Shown: positions 1 through 11,900 of the stretch, piece after piece | How the letters are laid out: each line of letters starts with the position of its first letter | Position numbering within the stretch: the first letter of the stretch is position 1 | Source of the DNA: Camelus bactrianus | Taxonomy: Eukaryota > Chordata > Mammalia > Artiodactyla > Camelidae | DNA: 64,000 bases | Direction of reading: 5' to 3' | Assembly: GCF_048773025.1 (NCBI RefSeq) | Contig: NC_133562.1 | Coordinates: forward strand, 31,779,501 to 31,843,500 | The notes under the pieces: generated by a model | What the model was told of the DNA's origin: nothing | What the model saw: the letters and a program-made list of their open reading frames with translations, nothing else | Database searches by the model: none | Translations under genes and position numbers: made by a program

Positions 1-114
1 TGAAAACTGCAGGAAATTGAAACCGGCACTAGGAAAGAGACTTAGAAACCAGAGAAAAAGTTTCTCCTGCAACCCGTTCCATTAGTGCTAGATGAACGAA
101 CGTCCCTCCAAATG

Positions 115-126
115 CTCAGTTCTGAG
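115..126. repeat. Dyad ctcagttctgag (phase 115-126), recurrent in most monomers
   Basis: Two 5-bp arms, ctcag and ctgag, are exact reverse complements separated by tt. The dyad recurs once per monomer through most of the array. It is broken in subtype D (ctcagttctgaaa), in subtype I (ctcagttctggga) and in some left-end monomers (ctcagttgtgag). It could form a very short hairpin; any protein binding is unknown. Confidence 0.8.
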
Positions 127-208
127 AGATAAGTGTGTGTGAAAGCCGTACTTCACCTTGCTTGTTGGGAACACAAAGTTCCTTTTCATTTGCAAACTCC
201 ACTCCATA

Positions 209-218
209 CATATATATG
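209..218. repeat. AT palindrome catatatatg (phase 209-218), recurrent in most monomers
   Basis: A perfect 10-bp palindrome lies inside a longer imperfect dyad (ccat...atgg) immediately 5' of ggggaggt. It recurs in most monomers, with occasional variants such as catacatatg, catataaatg or catatatatt. Together with the following ggaggtannta(g/c)ctcc dyad it makes phases 205-233 the part of the monomer richest in inverted repeats. Confidence 0.8.
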
Positions 219-498
219 GGTAGGTACTAGCTCCAACCCCGTTTTTCAGTGAAAACTGCAGGATAATCAAACCGGCAGTAGAAAACAGACTGAGAAACCA
301 TAGTAAAAGTTTCTCCTGAAACCCGTTCCCTTTGTGCTAGATGAACGAGCGTCTCTCCACATGCTCAGTTGTGAGAGATAAGTGTGTGTGAAAGGCGTCC
401 TTCACCTAGCTTGTTGGGAATAAAAAGTTTCTTTTCAGTTGCAAACTCCACTCCATACATCTATATGGGGAAGTACTAGCTCCAACTCTGTTTTACAG

Positions 499-1340
499 TG
501 AAAACTGCAGGAACTTGAACCCGACACTAGGAAACATACTTAGAAACTAGAGTAATAATTCCACCTGCAAACCGTTCCTTTTGTGCTTGATGAACGAACG
601 TCTCTCCTCATGCTCAGTTCTGAGAGATATGTGTATGTGAAAGCCGTCCTTCAACTAGCTTGTTGGGAACAAAAAGTTTCTTTTCATTTGCAAACTCCAC
701 ACCATACATATATATGGGTAGGTACGAGCTCCAACTCGGTTTTACAGTGAAAACTGCAGGAACTTCAAACTGGCACCAGGAAACAGACTGAGAAACCAGA
801 GTAAAAGTTTCTCCTGCAACCCGTTCACTTGTGCTAGATGAACGAGCGTCTCTCCACATGCTCAGTTGTGAGAGATAAGTGTGTGTGAAAGGCGTCCTTC
901 ACCTAGCTTGTTGGGAATAAAAAGTTCCTTTTCATTTGCAAACTCCACTCCATACATCTATATGGGGAAGTACTAGCTCCAACTCGGTATTACAGTGATA
1001 AATTCAGGAACTTCAAACCGGCACTGGGAAACAGACTGAGAAACCAGAGTAAAAGTTTCTCCTGCAACCCGTTCCCTTTGTGCTAGATGAACGAACGTCT
1101 CTCCACATGCTCAGTTCTGAGAGATAATTGTGTGTGAAAGCCGTCTTTCACCTAGCTTGTTGGGAACAAAAAGTTCCTTTTCATTTGCAAACTCCACACC
1201 ATACATCTATATGGGGAGGTATTAGCTCCAACTCGGTTTTACAGTGAAAACTGCAGGAACTTCAAACCGGCACTAGGAAACAGACTGAGAAACCAGAGTA
1301 ATAGTTTCTCCTGAAACCCGTTCCCTTTGTGCTAGATGAA
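499..1340 (+). repeat. Seven-monomer displaced copy (offset 1,744 bp)
   Basis: This segment matches about 2243-3080 at an offset of 1,744 bp. The pair shares the rare features gacactaggaaacatac, agagtaataattcc, gtgcttgatgaac and gataaattcagg. Point differences such as aggaacttc/aggtacttc and cactggg/cactagg show it is older than the near-identical duplications elsewhere in the window. Confidence 0.75.
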
Positions 1341-1424
1341 CGAACGTCTCTCCACATGCTCAGTTCTGAGAGATAAATGTGTGTGAAAGCCGTCCTTCAA
1401 CTAGCTTGTTGGGAACACAAAGTT

Positions 1425-2243
1425 CCTTTTCAGCTGCAAACTCCAATCCATACATATATTTGGGGAGGTACTAGCTCCAACACTGTTTTACAATGAAAAC
1501 TGCAGGAACTTGAAACCGGCACTAGGAAACAGACTTAGAAACCAGAGTAAAAGTTCCCCCTGCAATCCGTTCCATTTGTGCTAGATGAACGAAGGTCTCT
1601 CCACATTCTCAGTTCTGAGAGATATGTGTATGTGAAATCCGTCCTTCAACTAGCTTGTTGGGAACACAAATTTTCTTTTCATTTGCAAACTCCACTCCAT
1701 ACATATATATGGGGAGGTACGAGCACCAACTCGGTTTTACAGTGAAAACTGCGGGAACTTCAAAACGGAACTAGGAAACAGACTGAGAAACCAGAGTAAA
1801 ATTTTCTCCTGCAACCCTTTCCCTTTGTGCTAGATGAACGAACGTCTGTCCACATGTTCAGTTCTGAGAGATAATTGTGTGTGAAAGCCGTCCTTCACCT
1901 AGCTTGTTGGGAACACAAAGTTTCTTTTCAGTTGCAAACTCCACTCCATATATATATATAAGTGGAGGTACAAGCTCCAACTCTGTTTTACAGTGAAAAC
2001 TGCAGGAACTTCAAAACGGAACTAGGAAACAGACTGAGAAACCAGAGTAAACTTTTCTCCTGCAACCCTTTCCATTTGTGCTAGATGAACGAACGTCTCT
2101 CCACATGCTCAGTTCTGAGAAATAGGTGTGTGTTAAAGCCGTCCTTCACATAGCTTGTTGGGAACACAAAGTTCCTTTTCAGTTGCAAACTCCACTCCAT
2201 ACATATATATGGGGAGGTACTAGCTCCAACTCGGTTTTACAGT
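1425..2243 (+). repeat. Fifteen-monomer displaced copy (offset ~3,737 bp)
   Basis: The segment resembles about 5162-5985, sharing cagctgcaaactcc, aagttccccctgcaatcc, gtgat/gtgaa-atccgtcc and the longer tatatatatataag run. Point differences and a 1-bp indel mark it as an older relationship inside the 7.2-kb unit. Confidence 0.7.
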
Positions 2244-3999
2244 GAAAACTGCAGGAAATTGAACCCGACACTAGGAAACATACTTAGAAACTAGAGTAAT
2301 AATTCCACCTGCAAACCGTTCCTTTTGTGCTTGATGAACGAACGTCTCTCCTCATGCTCAGTTCTGAGAGATATGTGTATGTGAAAGCCGTCCTTCAACT
2401 AGCTTGTTGGGAACAAAAAGTTTCTTTTCATTTGCAAACTCCACACCATACATATATATGGGTAGGTACGAGCTCCAACTCGGTTTTACAGTGAAAACTG
2501 CAGGAACTTCAAACTGGCACTAGGAAACAGACTGAGAAACCAGAGTAAAAGTTTCTCATGCAACCCGTTCACTTGTGCTAAATGAACGAGCGTCTCTCCA
2601 CATGCTCAGTTGTGAGAGATAAGTGTGTGTGAAAGGCGTCCTTCACCTAGCTTGTTGGGAACAAAAAGTTCCTTTTCATTTGCAAACTCCACTCCATACA
2701 TCTATATGGGGAAGTACTAGCTCCAACTCGGTATTACAGTGATAAATTCAGGTACTTCAAACCTGCACTAGGAAACAGACTGAGAAACCAGAGTAAAAGT
2801 TTCTCCTACAACCCGTTCCCTTTGTGCTAGATGAACGAACGTCTGTCCACATGCTCAGTCCTGAGAGACAAGTTGGTGTGAAAGCCGTCCTTCACCTAGC
2901 TTGTGGGGAACACAAAGTTTCTTTTCACTTGCAAACTCCACACCATACATATATATGGGTAGGTACGAGCTCCAACTCGGTTTTACAGTGAAAACTGCAG
3001 GAACTTCAAACCGGCACTAGAAAACAGACTGAGAAACCAGAGTAATAGTTTCTCATGCGACCCGTTCCCTTTTTGCTAGATGAACGAGCGTCTCTCCACA
3101 TGCTCAGTTGTGAGAGATAAGTGTGTGTGAAAGGCGTCCTTCACCTAGCTTGTTGGGAACACAAAGTTTCATTTCAGTTGCAAACTCCACTCCACATATG
3201 TATATGGGGAGTTACGAGCTCCAACTCCGTTTTACATGTGAAAATGCAGGAACTTCAAACCGGCAGTAGGAAACAGACTGAGAAACCAGAGTAAAATTTA
3301 TTCCTGCAACCCGTTCCCTTTGTGCTAGATGAACGAACGTCTCTCCACATTCTCAGTTCTGAGAGATATGTGTATGTGAAAGCCGTCCTTCAACTAGCTT
3401 GTTGGGAACACAAAGTTTCTTTTCAGTTGCAAACTCCACTCCATACATATATATGGTGAGGTACTAGCTCCAACTCGGTTTTACAGTGAAAACTGCAGGA
3501 CCTTCAAACCGGCACTAGGAAACAGACTGAGAAACCAGAGTAAAAGTTTCTCCTGCAACCCGTTCCCTTTGTGATAGATGAACGAACGTCTCTCTACATG
3601 CTCAGTTCTGAGAGATAAGTGTGTGTGAAAGCCGTCCTTCACCTAGCTTGTTGGGAACAAAAAGTTCCTTTTCATTTGCAAACTCCACTCCATACATATA
3701 TATGGGGAAGTACTAGCTCCAACTCGGTATTACAGTGAAAATTTCAGGAACTTCAAACCGGCACTAGGAAACAGACTGAGAAACCAGAGTAAAAGTTTCT
3801 CCTGCAACCCGTTCCCTTTGTGCTAGATGAACGAACGTCTCTCCACATGCTCAGTTCTGAGAGATAAATGTGTGTGAAAGCCATCTTTCACCTAGCTTGT
3901 TGGGAACACAAAGTTCCTTTTCATTTGCAAACTCCACTCCATAAATATATATGGGGAGGTACTAGCTCCAACTCGGTTTTACAGTGAAAACTGCAGGAA

Positions 4000-4960
4000 C
4001 TTCAAACCGGCACTAGGAAACAGACTGAGAAAAGAGAGTAAAAGTTTCTCTAGCAAACCATTCCCTTTGTGCTAGATGAACGAACGTCTCTCCACATGCT
4101 CGCTTCTGAGAGATAAGTATGTGTGAAAGCCGCCCTTCACCTAGCTTGTTGGGAACACAAAGTTCCTTTTCAGTTGCAAACTCCACTCCATACATATATA
4201 TGGGGAGGTACTAGCTCCAACACGGTTTTACAGTGAAAACTGCAGGAACTTCAAACCGGCACTAGGACACAGGCTTAGAAACCAGAGTAACAGTTTCTCC
4301 TGCAATCCGTTCCCTTTGTGCTAGATGAACGAACGTCTCTCCACATGCTCAGTTCTGAGAGATATGTGTATGTGAAAGCCGTCATTCAAGTAGCTTGTTG
4401 GGAACACAAAATTTCTTTTCATTTGCAAACACCACTCCATACATATATATGGGTAGGTACGAGCTCCAACTCGGTTTCACAGTGAAAACTGCAGGAACTT
4501 CAAACCGGCACTAGGAAACAGACTGAGAAACCAGAGTAAAAGTTTCTCCTGAAAACCGTTCCCTTTGTGCTAGATGAACGAACGTCTCTCCACATGCTCA
4601 GTTCTGAGAGATAAGTGTGTGTGAAAGCCGTGCTTCACCTAGCTTGTTGGGAACACAAAGTTTCTTTTCAGTTGCAATCTCCAATCCATACATATATATG
4701 GGGTGGTACTAGCTCCAACTCGGTTTTACAGTGAAAACTGAAGGAACTTCAAACCGGCACTAGAAAACAGACTTAGAAACCAGAGTAAAATTTCCTCCTG
4801 CAACCCGTTCCTTTTGTGCTAGATGAACGAACGTCTCTCCACATGCTCAGTTCTGAGAGATATGTGTATGTGAAAGCCGTCTTTCAACTAGCTTGTTGGG
4901 AACACAATGTTCCTTTTCAGTTGCAAACTCCACTCCATATATATATATGGGTATTTACGA
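4000..4960 (+). repeat. Internal 17-monomer displaced pair (offset 4,227 bp)
   Basis: About 4000-4730 matches 8230-8958 at an offset of 4,227 bp, sharing the rare aggacacag and cattcaagtagc/ccttcaagtagc variants; the same pair recurs at 11.2 and 15.4 kb. Sequence after 16207 continues this older register (16175 corresponds to 4732), so the 7.2-kb duplication was laid over an earlier ~17-monomer periodicity. Confidence 0.65.
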
Positions 4961-6226
4961 GCTTCAAAACTGTTTTACATGTGACAACTGCAGGAAATTC
5001 AAACCGGCACTAGGAAACAGACTGAGAAACCAGAGTAAAAGTTTCTCCTGAAACACGTTCAATTTGTGCTAGATGAACGAACGTCTCTCCACATGCTCAG
5101 TTCTGAGAGATAAGTGTGTGTGAAAGCCGTGCTTCACCTAGCTTGTTGGGAACACAAAGTTCCTTTTCAGCTGCAAACTCCACTCCATACATATATATGG
5201 GGAGGTACTAGCTCCAACTCGGTTTTACAATGAAAACTGCAGGAACTTGAAACCGGCACTAGGAAACAGACTTAGAAACCAGAGTAAAAGTTCCCCCTGC
5301 AATCCGTTCCATTTGTGCTAGATGAACGAACGTCTCTGCACATTCTCAGTTCTGAGAGATATGTGTATGTGATATCCGTCCTTCAACTAGCTTGTTGGGA
5401 ACACAAAGTTTCTTTTCATTTGCAAACTCCAATCCATACATATATATGGGGAGGTACGAACACCAACTCGGTTTTACAGTGAAAACTGCAGGAACTTCAA
5501 AACGGAACTAGGAAACAGACTGAGAAACCAGAGTAAAATTTTCTCCTGCAACCCTTTCCCTTTGTGCTAGATGAACGAACGTCTCTCCACATGCTCAGTT
5601 CTGAGAGATAATTGTGTGTGAAAGCCGTCCTTCACCTAGATTGTTGGAACACAAAGTTTCTTTTCAGTTGCAAACTATACTCCATATATATATATAAGGG
5701 GAGGTACAAGCTCCAACTCTGTTTTACAGTGAAAACTGCAGGAACTTCAAACCGGCACTTGGAAACAGACTGAGAAACCAGAGAAAAATTTTCTCCTGCA
5801 AACCGTTCCCTTTGTGCTAGATGAACGAACGTCTCTCCACATGCTCAGTTCTGAGAAATAGGTGTGTGTGAAAGCCGTCCTTCACATAGCTTGTTGGGAA
5901 CACTAAGTTCCTTTTCAGTTGCAAACTCCACTCCATACATATATATGGGGAGGTACTAGCTCCAACTCGGTTTTACAGTGAAAACTGCAGGAACTTGAAC
6001 CCGGCACTAGGAAACAGACTTAGAAACCAGAGTAAAAGTTCCTCCTGCAACCCGTTCCCTTTGTGCTAGATGAACTAACGTCTCTCCACATGCTCAGTTC
6101 TGAGAGATATGTGTATGTGAAAGCCGTCCTTCAAGTAGCTTGTTGGGAACACAAAATTTCTTTTCATTTGCAAACACCACTCCATACATATATATGGGTA
6201 GGTACGAGCTCCAACTCGGTTTTACA

Positions 6227-8190
6227 GTGACAACTGCAGGAACTTCAAACCGGCACTAGGAAACACACTGAGAAACCAGAGAAAAGTTTCTGCTGCAACC
6301 CGTTCATTTTGTGCTAGATGAACGAACGTCTCTCCACATGCTCCCTTCTGAGAAATCAATGTGTGTTAAAGCCGTCCTTCAACTGGCTTGTTGGGAACAC
6401 AAAGTTTCTTTTCAGTAGCAAACACCTCTCCATACATATATATAGGGAGGTACAAGCTCCAAATCAGTTTTACAGTGAAAAATGCAGGAACTTCATACCG
6501 GCACTAGGAAACACACTGAGAAATCATAGTAAAAATTTCTCCTGCAACCAGTTCCCTTTGTGCTAGATGAAAGAACGTATCACCACATGCTCACTTCTGA
6601 GAGATAAGTGTGTGTGAAAGCCGTCCTTAACCTAGCTTGTTAGGAACACAAAGTGTCTTTCAGTTGCAAACTCCACTCCTTACATATATATGGGGAGTTA
6701 CTAGCACCATCTCGGTTTTACAGTGAAAACAGCAGGAAATTCAAACCGGCACTAGGAAACACACTGAGAAACCAGAGTAAAAATTTCTCCTGCAAACCGT
6801 TTAATTTGTGCTAGATGAACGAACGTCTCTGCACATGATCACTTCTGAGAAATCAGTGTGTGTGAAAGCCGTTCTTCACCTAGCATGTAGGGAACACAAA
6901 GTTTCTTTTCATTTTCAAACTATACTCCATTCATATTTATGGCGTGGTATTAGCCCCAACTCGGTTTTATAGTGAAAACTGCAGGAACTTCAAACCGGCA
7001 CTAGGAAACACACTGAGAAACCAGATTAAAAGTTTATCCTGCAACCCATTCCATTTGTGCTAAATGAACGAACGACTCTCCACATGCTCAGTTCTGAGAG
7101 ATAATTGAGTGTGAAAGCCGTCCTTCACGTAGCTTATTGGGAACACAAATTTTCTATTAATTTGCATACTCCACTCCATACAAATATATGGGGAGGTACT
7201 AGCTCCAACTCTGTTTTACAGTGAAAACTGCAGGAATTTCAAACCGGCACTAGGAATCAGACTTAGAACCTACAGGAAAGTTTCTCCTGCAACCCGTTCC
7301 CTTTGTGCTAGATGAACGAAAGACTCTCCACATGCTCAGTTCTGAGAGAAAATTGTGTGTGAAAGCCGTCCTTCACCTATTATGTTGGGAACGCATAGTT
7401 ACTTTTATATTGCAAACTTCACTCCATACACTTATATGGGTAGGTACTAGCTCCAACATGGTTTTACAGGGAAAACTGCAAGAACTTTAAACCGGCACTA
7501 GGAAACACACTGAGAAACCAGAGTAAAAGTTTCTCCTGCAACCCATTCCCTTTGTGCTACATGAACGATCATCTCTCCACATGCTCAGTTCTGAGATATG
7601 AGTGTGTGAAACCGTCATTCACCTAGCTTGTTAGGAACACAAAGTTTCTTTCAGTTGCAAACTCAACTCCTTACATATATATTGTGAGATACTAGCACCA
7701 ACTCGGTTTTACAGTGAAAACTGCAGGAACTTTAAACCGGCACTAGGAAACACACTGAGAACCAGAGTAAAAGTTTCTCCTGCAATCCGTTCCGTTTTTG
7801 CTAGATGAATGAACGTCTCTCCACATGCTCAGTTCTGAGAAATCAGTGTGTTTGAAAGCCGTACTTCAACTAGCTTGTTGGGAACACAAAGTTTCTTTTC
7901 TGTTGCAAACTCCACTCTTTACATATATATGAGGAGGTATCAGATCCAAAACTTTTTCAAAGTGAAAACTGCATTAACTTTAAACTGGCACTAGGAAACA
8001 CACTGAGAAACAAGAGTAAAAGTTTCTCCTGCAACCCGTTCCATTTGTGCTAGATAAACGAACGTCTCTCTACATGCTCAGTTCTGAGGCATAAGTGTGT
8101 GTGAAAGCCGACCTTCACATATCTTGTTTGGAAAACAAAGTTTCTTTTCAGTTGCAAACTCCACTCCATACATATATATGGGGAGGTATT
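6227..8190 (+). repeat. Module B, copy 1 (divergent 8-monomer block)
   Basis: About eight monomers carry aaacacactgag instead of aaacagactgag, along with many private variants (gtagcaaacacctc, ttaacctagcttgttagg, ttctattaatttgc, aacctacagg). The last one is the E-type monomer (gataaacgaacg, gaggcataag, atcttgtttgg). The same ordered block is found in whole or part at seven other places in the window. Confidence 0.88.
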
Positions 8191-8990
8191 AGCTCCAACT
8201 CGGTTTTACAGTGAAAACTGCAGGACCTTCAAACCGGCACTAGGAAACAGACTGAGAAACCAGAGTAAAAGTTTCTCCTGCAACCCGTTCCCCTTGTGAT
8301 AGATGAACGAACGTCTCTCCACATGCTCTGTTCTGAGAGATAAGTGTGTGTGAAAGCCGTCCTTCACCTAGCTTGTTGGGAACACAAAGTTCCTTTTCAG
8401 TTGCAAACTCCACTCCATACATATATATGGGGAGGTACTAGCTCCAACACGGTTTTACAGTGAAAACTGCAGGAACTTGAAACCGGCACTAGGACACAGA
8501 CTTAGAAACCAGAGTAAAAGTTCCTCCTGCAACCCGTTCCCTTTGTGCTAGATGAACTAACGTCTCTCCACATGCTCAGTTCTGAGAGATATGTGAATGT
8601 GAAAGCCGTCCTTCAAGTAGCTTGCTGGGAACACAAAATTTCTTTTCATTTGCAAACACCACTCCATACATATATATGGGTAGGTACGAGCTCCAACTCG
8701 GTTTTACAGTGAAAACTGCAGGAACTTCAAACCGGCACTAGGAAACAGACTGAGAAACCAGAGTAATAGTTTCTCCTGAAACCCGTTCCCATTGTGCTAG
8801 ATGAACGAACGTCTCTCCACATGCTCAGTTCTGAGAGATAAGTGTGTGTGAAAGCCGTGCTTCACCTAGCTTGTTGGGAACACAAAGTTTCTTTTCAGTT
8901 GCAAACTCCAATCCATACATATATATGGGGTGGTACTAGCTCCAACTCGGTTTTACAGTGAAAACTGCAGGAACTTCAAACCGGCACTAG

Positions 8991-11900
8991 GAAACAGACT
9001 GAGAAACCAGAGTAAAATTTTCTCCTGCAACCCTTTCCCTTTGTGCTAGATGAACGAACGTCTGTCCACATGTTCAGTTCTGAGAGATAATTGTGTGTGA
9101 AAGCCGTCCTTCACCTAGCTTGTTGGGAACACAAAGTTTCTTTTCAGTTGCAAACTCCACTCCATATATATATATAAGTGGAGGTACAAGCTCCAACTCT
9201 GTTTTACAGTGAAAACTGCAGGAACTTCAAAACGGAACTAGGAAACAGACTGAGAAACCAGAGTAAACTTTTCTCCTGCAACCCTTTCCATTTGTGCTAG
9301 ATGAACGAACGTCTCTCCACATGCTCAGTTCTGAGAAATAGGTGTGTGTTAAAGCCGTCCTTCACATAGCTTGTTGGGAACACAAAGTTCCTTTTCAGTT
9401 GCAAACTCCACTCCATACATATATATGGGGAGGTACTAGCTCCAACTCGGTTTTACAGTGAAAACTGCAGGAAATTGAACCCGACACTAGGAAACATACT
9501 TAGAAACTAGAGTAATAATTCCACCTGCAAACCGTTCCTTTTGTGCTTGATGAACGAACGTCTCTCCTCATGCTCAGTTCTGAGAGATATGTGTATGTGA
9601 AAGCCGTCCTTCAACTAGCTTGTTGGGAACAAAAAGTTTCTTTTCATTTGCAAACTCCACACCATACATATATATGGGTAGGTACGAGCTCCAACTCGGT
9701 TTTACAGTGAAAACTGCAGGAACTTCAAACTGGCACTAGGAAACAGACTGAGAAACCAGAGTAAAAGTTTCTCATGCAACCCGTTCACTTGTGCTAAATG
9801 AACGAGCGTCTCTCCACATGCTCAGTTGTGAGAGATAAGTGTGTGTGAAAGGCGTCCTTCACCTAGCTTGTTGGGAACAAAAAGTTCCTTTTCATTTGCA
9901 AACTCCACTCCATACATCTATATGGGGAAGTACTAGCTCCAACTCGGTATTACAGTGATAAATTCAGGTACTTCAAACCTGCACTAGGAAACAGACTGAG
10001 AAACCAGAGTAAAAGTTTCTCCTACAACCCGTTCCCTTTGTGCTAGATGAACGAACGTCTGTCCACATGCTCAGTTCTGAGAGACAAGTGGGTGTGAAAG
10101 CCGTCCTTCACCTAGCTTGTGGGGAACACAAAGTTTCTTTTCACTTGCAAACTCCACACCATACATATATATGGGTAGGTACGAGCTCCAACTCGGTTTT
10201 ACAGTGAAAACTGCAGGAACTTCAAACCGGCACTAGAAAACAGACTGAGAAACCAGAGTAATAGTTTCTCATGCGACCCGTTCCCTTTTTGCTAGATGAA
10301 CGAGCGTCTCTCCACATGCTCAGTTGTGAGAGATAAGTGTGTGTGAAAGGCGTCCTTCACCTAGCTTGTTGGGAACACAAAGTTTCATTTCAGTTGCAAA
10401 CTCCACTCCACATATGTATATGGGGAGTTACGAGCTCCAACTCCGTTTTACATGTGAAAATGCAGGAACTTCAAACCGGCAGTAGGAAACAGACTGAGAA
10501 ACCAGAGTAAAATTTATTCCTGCAACCCGTTCCCTTTGTGCTAGATGAACGAACGTCTCTCCACATTCTCAGTTCTGAGAGATATGTGTATGTGAAAGCC
10601 GTCCTTCAACTAGCTTGTTGGGAACACAAAGTTTCTTTTCAGTTGCAAACTCCACTCCATACATATATATGGTGAGGTACTAGCTCCAACTCGGTTTTAC
10701 AGTGAAAACTGCAGGACCTTCAAACCGGCACTAGGAAACAGACTGAGAAACCAGAGTAAAAGTTTCTCCTGCAACCCGTTCCCTTTGTGATAGATGAACG
10801 AACGTCTCTCTACATGCTCAGTTCTGAGAGATAAGTGTGTGTGAAAGCCGTCCTTCACCTAGCTTGTTGGGAACAAAAAGTTCCTTTTCATTTGCAAACT
10901 CCACTCCATACATATATATGGGGAAGTACTAGCTCCAACTCGGTATTACAGTGAAAATTTCAGGAACTTCAAACCGGCACTAGGAAACAGACTGAGAAAC
11001 CAGAGTAAAAGTTTCTCCTGCAACCCGTTCCCTTTGTGCTAGATGAACGAACGTCTCTCCACATGCTCAGTTCTGAGAGATAAATGTGTGTGAAAGCCAT
11101 CTTTCACCTAGCTTGTTGGGAACACAAAGTTCCTTTTCATTTGCAAACTCCACTCCATAAATATATATGGGGAGGTACTAGCTCCAACTCGGTTTTACAG
11201 TGAAAACTGCAGGAACTTCAAACCGGCACTAGGAAACAGACTGAGAAAAGAGAGTAAAAGTTTCTCTAGCAAACCATTCCCTTTGTGCTAGATGAACGAA
11301 CGTCTCTCCACATGCTCGCTTCTGAGAGATAAGTATGTGTGAAAGCCGCCCTTCACCTAGCTTGTTGGGAACACAAAGTTCCTTTTCAGTTGCAAACTCC
11401 ACTCCATACATATATATGGGGAGGTACTAGCTCCAACACGGTTTTACAGTGAAAACTGCAGGAACTTAGAACCGGCACTAGGACACAGGCTTAGAAACCA
11501 GAGTAACAGTTTCTCCTGCAATCCGTTCCCTTTGTGCTAGATGAACGAACGTCTCTCCACATGCTCAGTTCTGAGAGATATGTGTATGTGAAAGCCGTCA
11601 TTCAAGTAGCTTGTTGGGAACACAAAATTTCTTTTCATTTGCAAACACCACTCCATACATATATATGGGTAGGTACGAGCTCCAACTCGGTTTCACAGTG
11701 AAAACTGCAGGAACTTCAAACCGGCACTAGGAAACAGACTGAGAAACCAGAGTAAAAGTTTCTCCTGAAAACCGTTCCCTTTGTGCTAGATGAACGAACG
11801 TCTCTCCACATGCTCAGTTCTGAGAGATAAGTGTGTGTGAAAGCCGTGCTTCACCTAGCTTGTTGGGAACACAAAGTTTCTTTTCAGTTGCAATCTCCAA

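Larger units (their letters stand above)
1..249 (+). repeat. Reference monomer (first complete copy)
   Basis: This complete monomer defines the phases used in this annotation. Landmarks in the majority sequence are: phase 1 tgaaaactgcagg; about 21-40 aaccggcactaggaaacag; 57-83 a pyrimidine-rich stretch with cccgttccc; 85-104 gtgctagatgaacgaacg; 115-126 ctcagttctgag; 130-142 a short gt run; 160-175 a stretch with ttgttgggaacac; 209-218 catatatatg; 218-233 ggggaggtactagctcc; and 234-249 aactcggttttacag. A hand-built consensus has about 45% GC and six CpGs. No promoter, tRNA or protein-coding signature is seen. Confidence 0.95.
1..1774 (+). repeat. Left-edge monomers upstream of the 7.2-kb HOR
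   Basis: About seven monomers are related to, but not identical with, those in the adjacent 7,216-bp HOR. They include variants such as ctcagttgtgag and catctatatg (phase 209 area). The array clearly continues to the left of the window. Confidence 0.9.
1775..8990 (+). repeat. 7,216-bp HOR, tandem copy 1 (29 monomers)
   Basis: Every position here matches position +7,216. I found seven substitutions by eye: 2860/10076, 2874/10090, 4252/11468, 4253/11469, 4882/12098, 7382/14598 and 7531/14747. The left boundary is where the match fails upstream of ctaggaaacagactgag near 1772-1780. The unit holds ordinary monomers (1.8-6.2 kb), module B (6.2-8.2 kb) and a short run of ordinary monomers to the junction at 8990. 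Confidence 0.93.

Noticed and set aside
130-142. gtgtgtgtg run as a microsatellite or Z-DNA site
   Set aside because: Only about nine bases per monomer and interrupted in many copies (gtgtatgtg, gtttgtttg), too short to call a separate feature.
1932-1975. Extended tatatatatata run as a separate microsatellite
   Set aside because: It is a two- to four-base expansion of the normal catatatatg block in one monomer type (also at about 5690, 9170 and 12900), carried along by the larger duplications.
4013-4195. Minus-strand 60-codon frames recurring at 4, 8, 11, 15, 18, 23, 24 and 31 kb
   Set aside because: These are likewise frames of ordinary monomers, ending and starting at fixed phases. No protein family is recognised, and no promoter or splice structure supports them.
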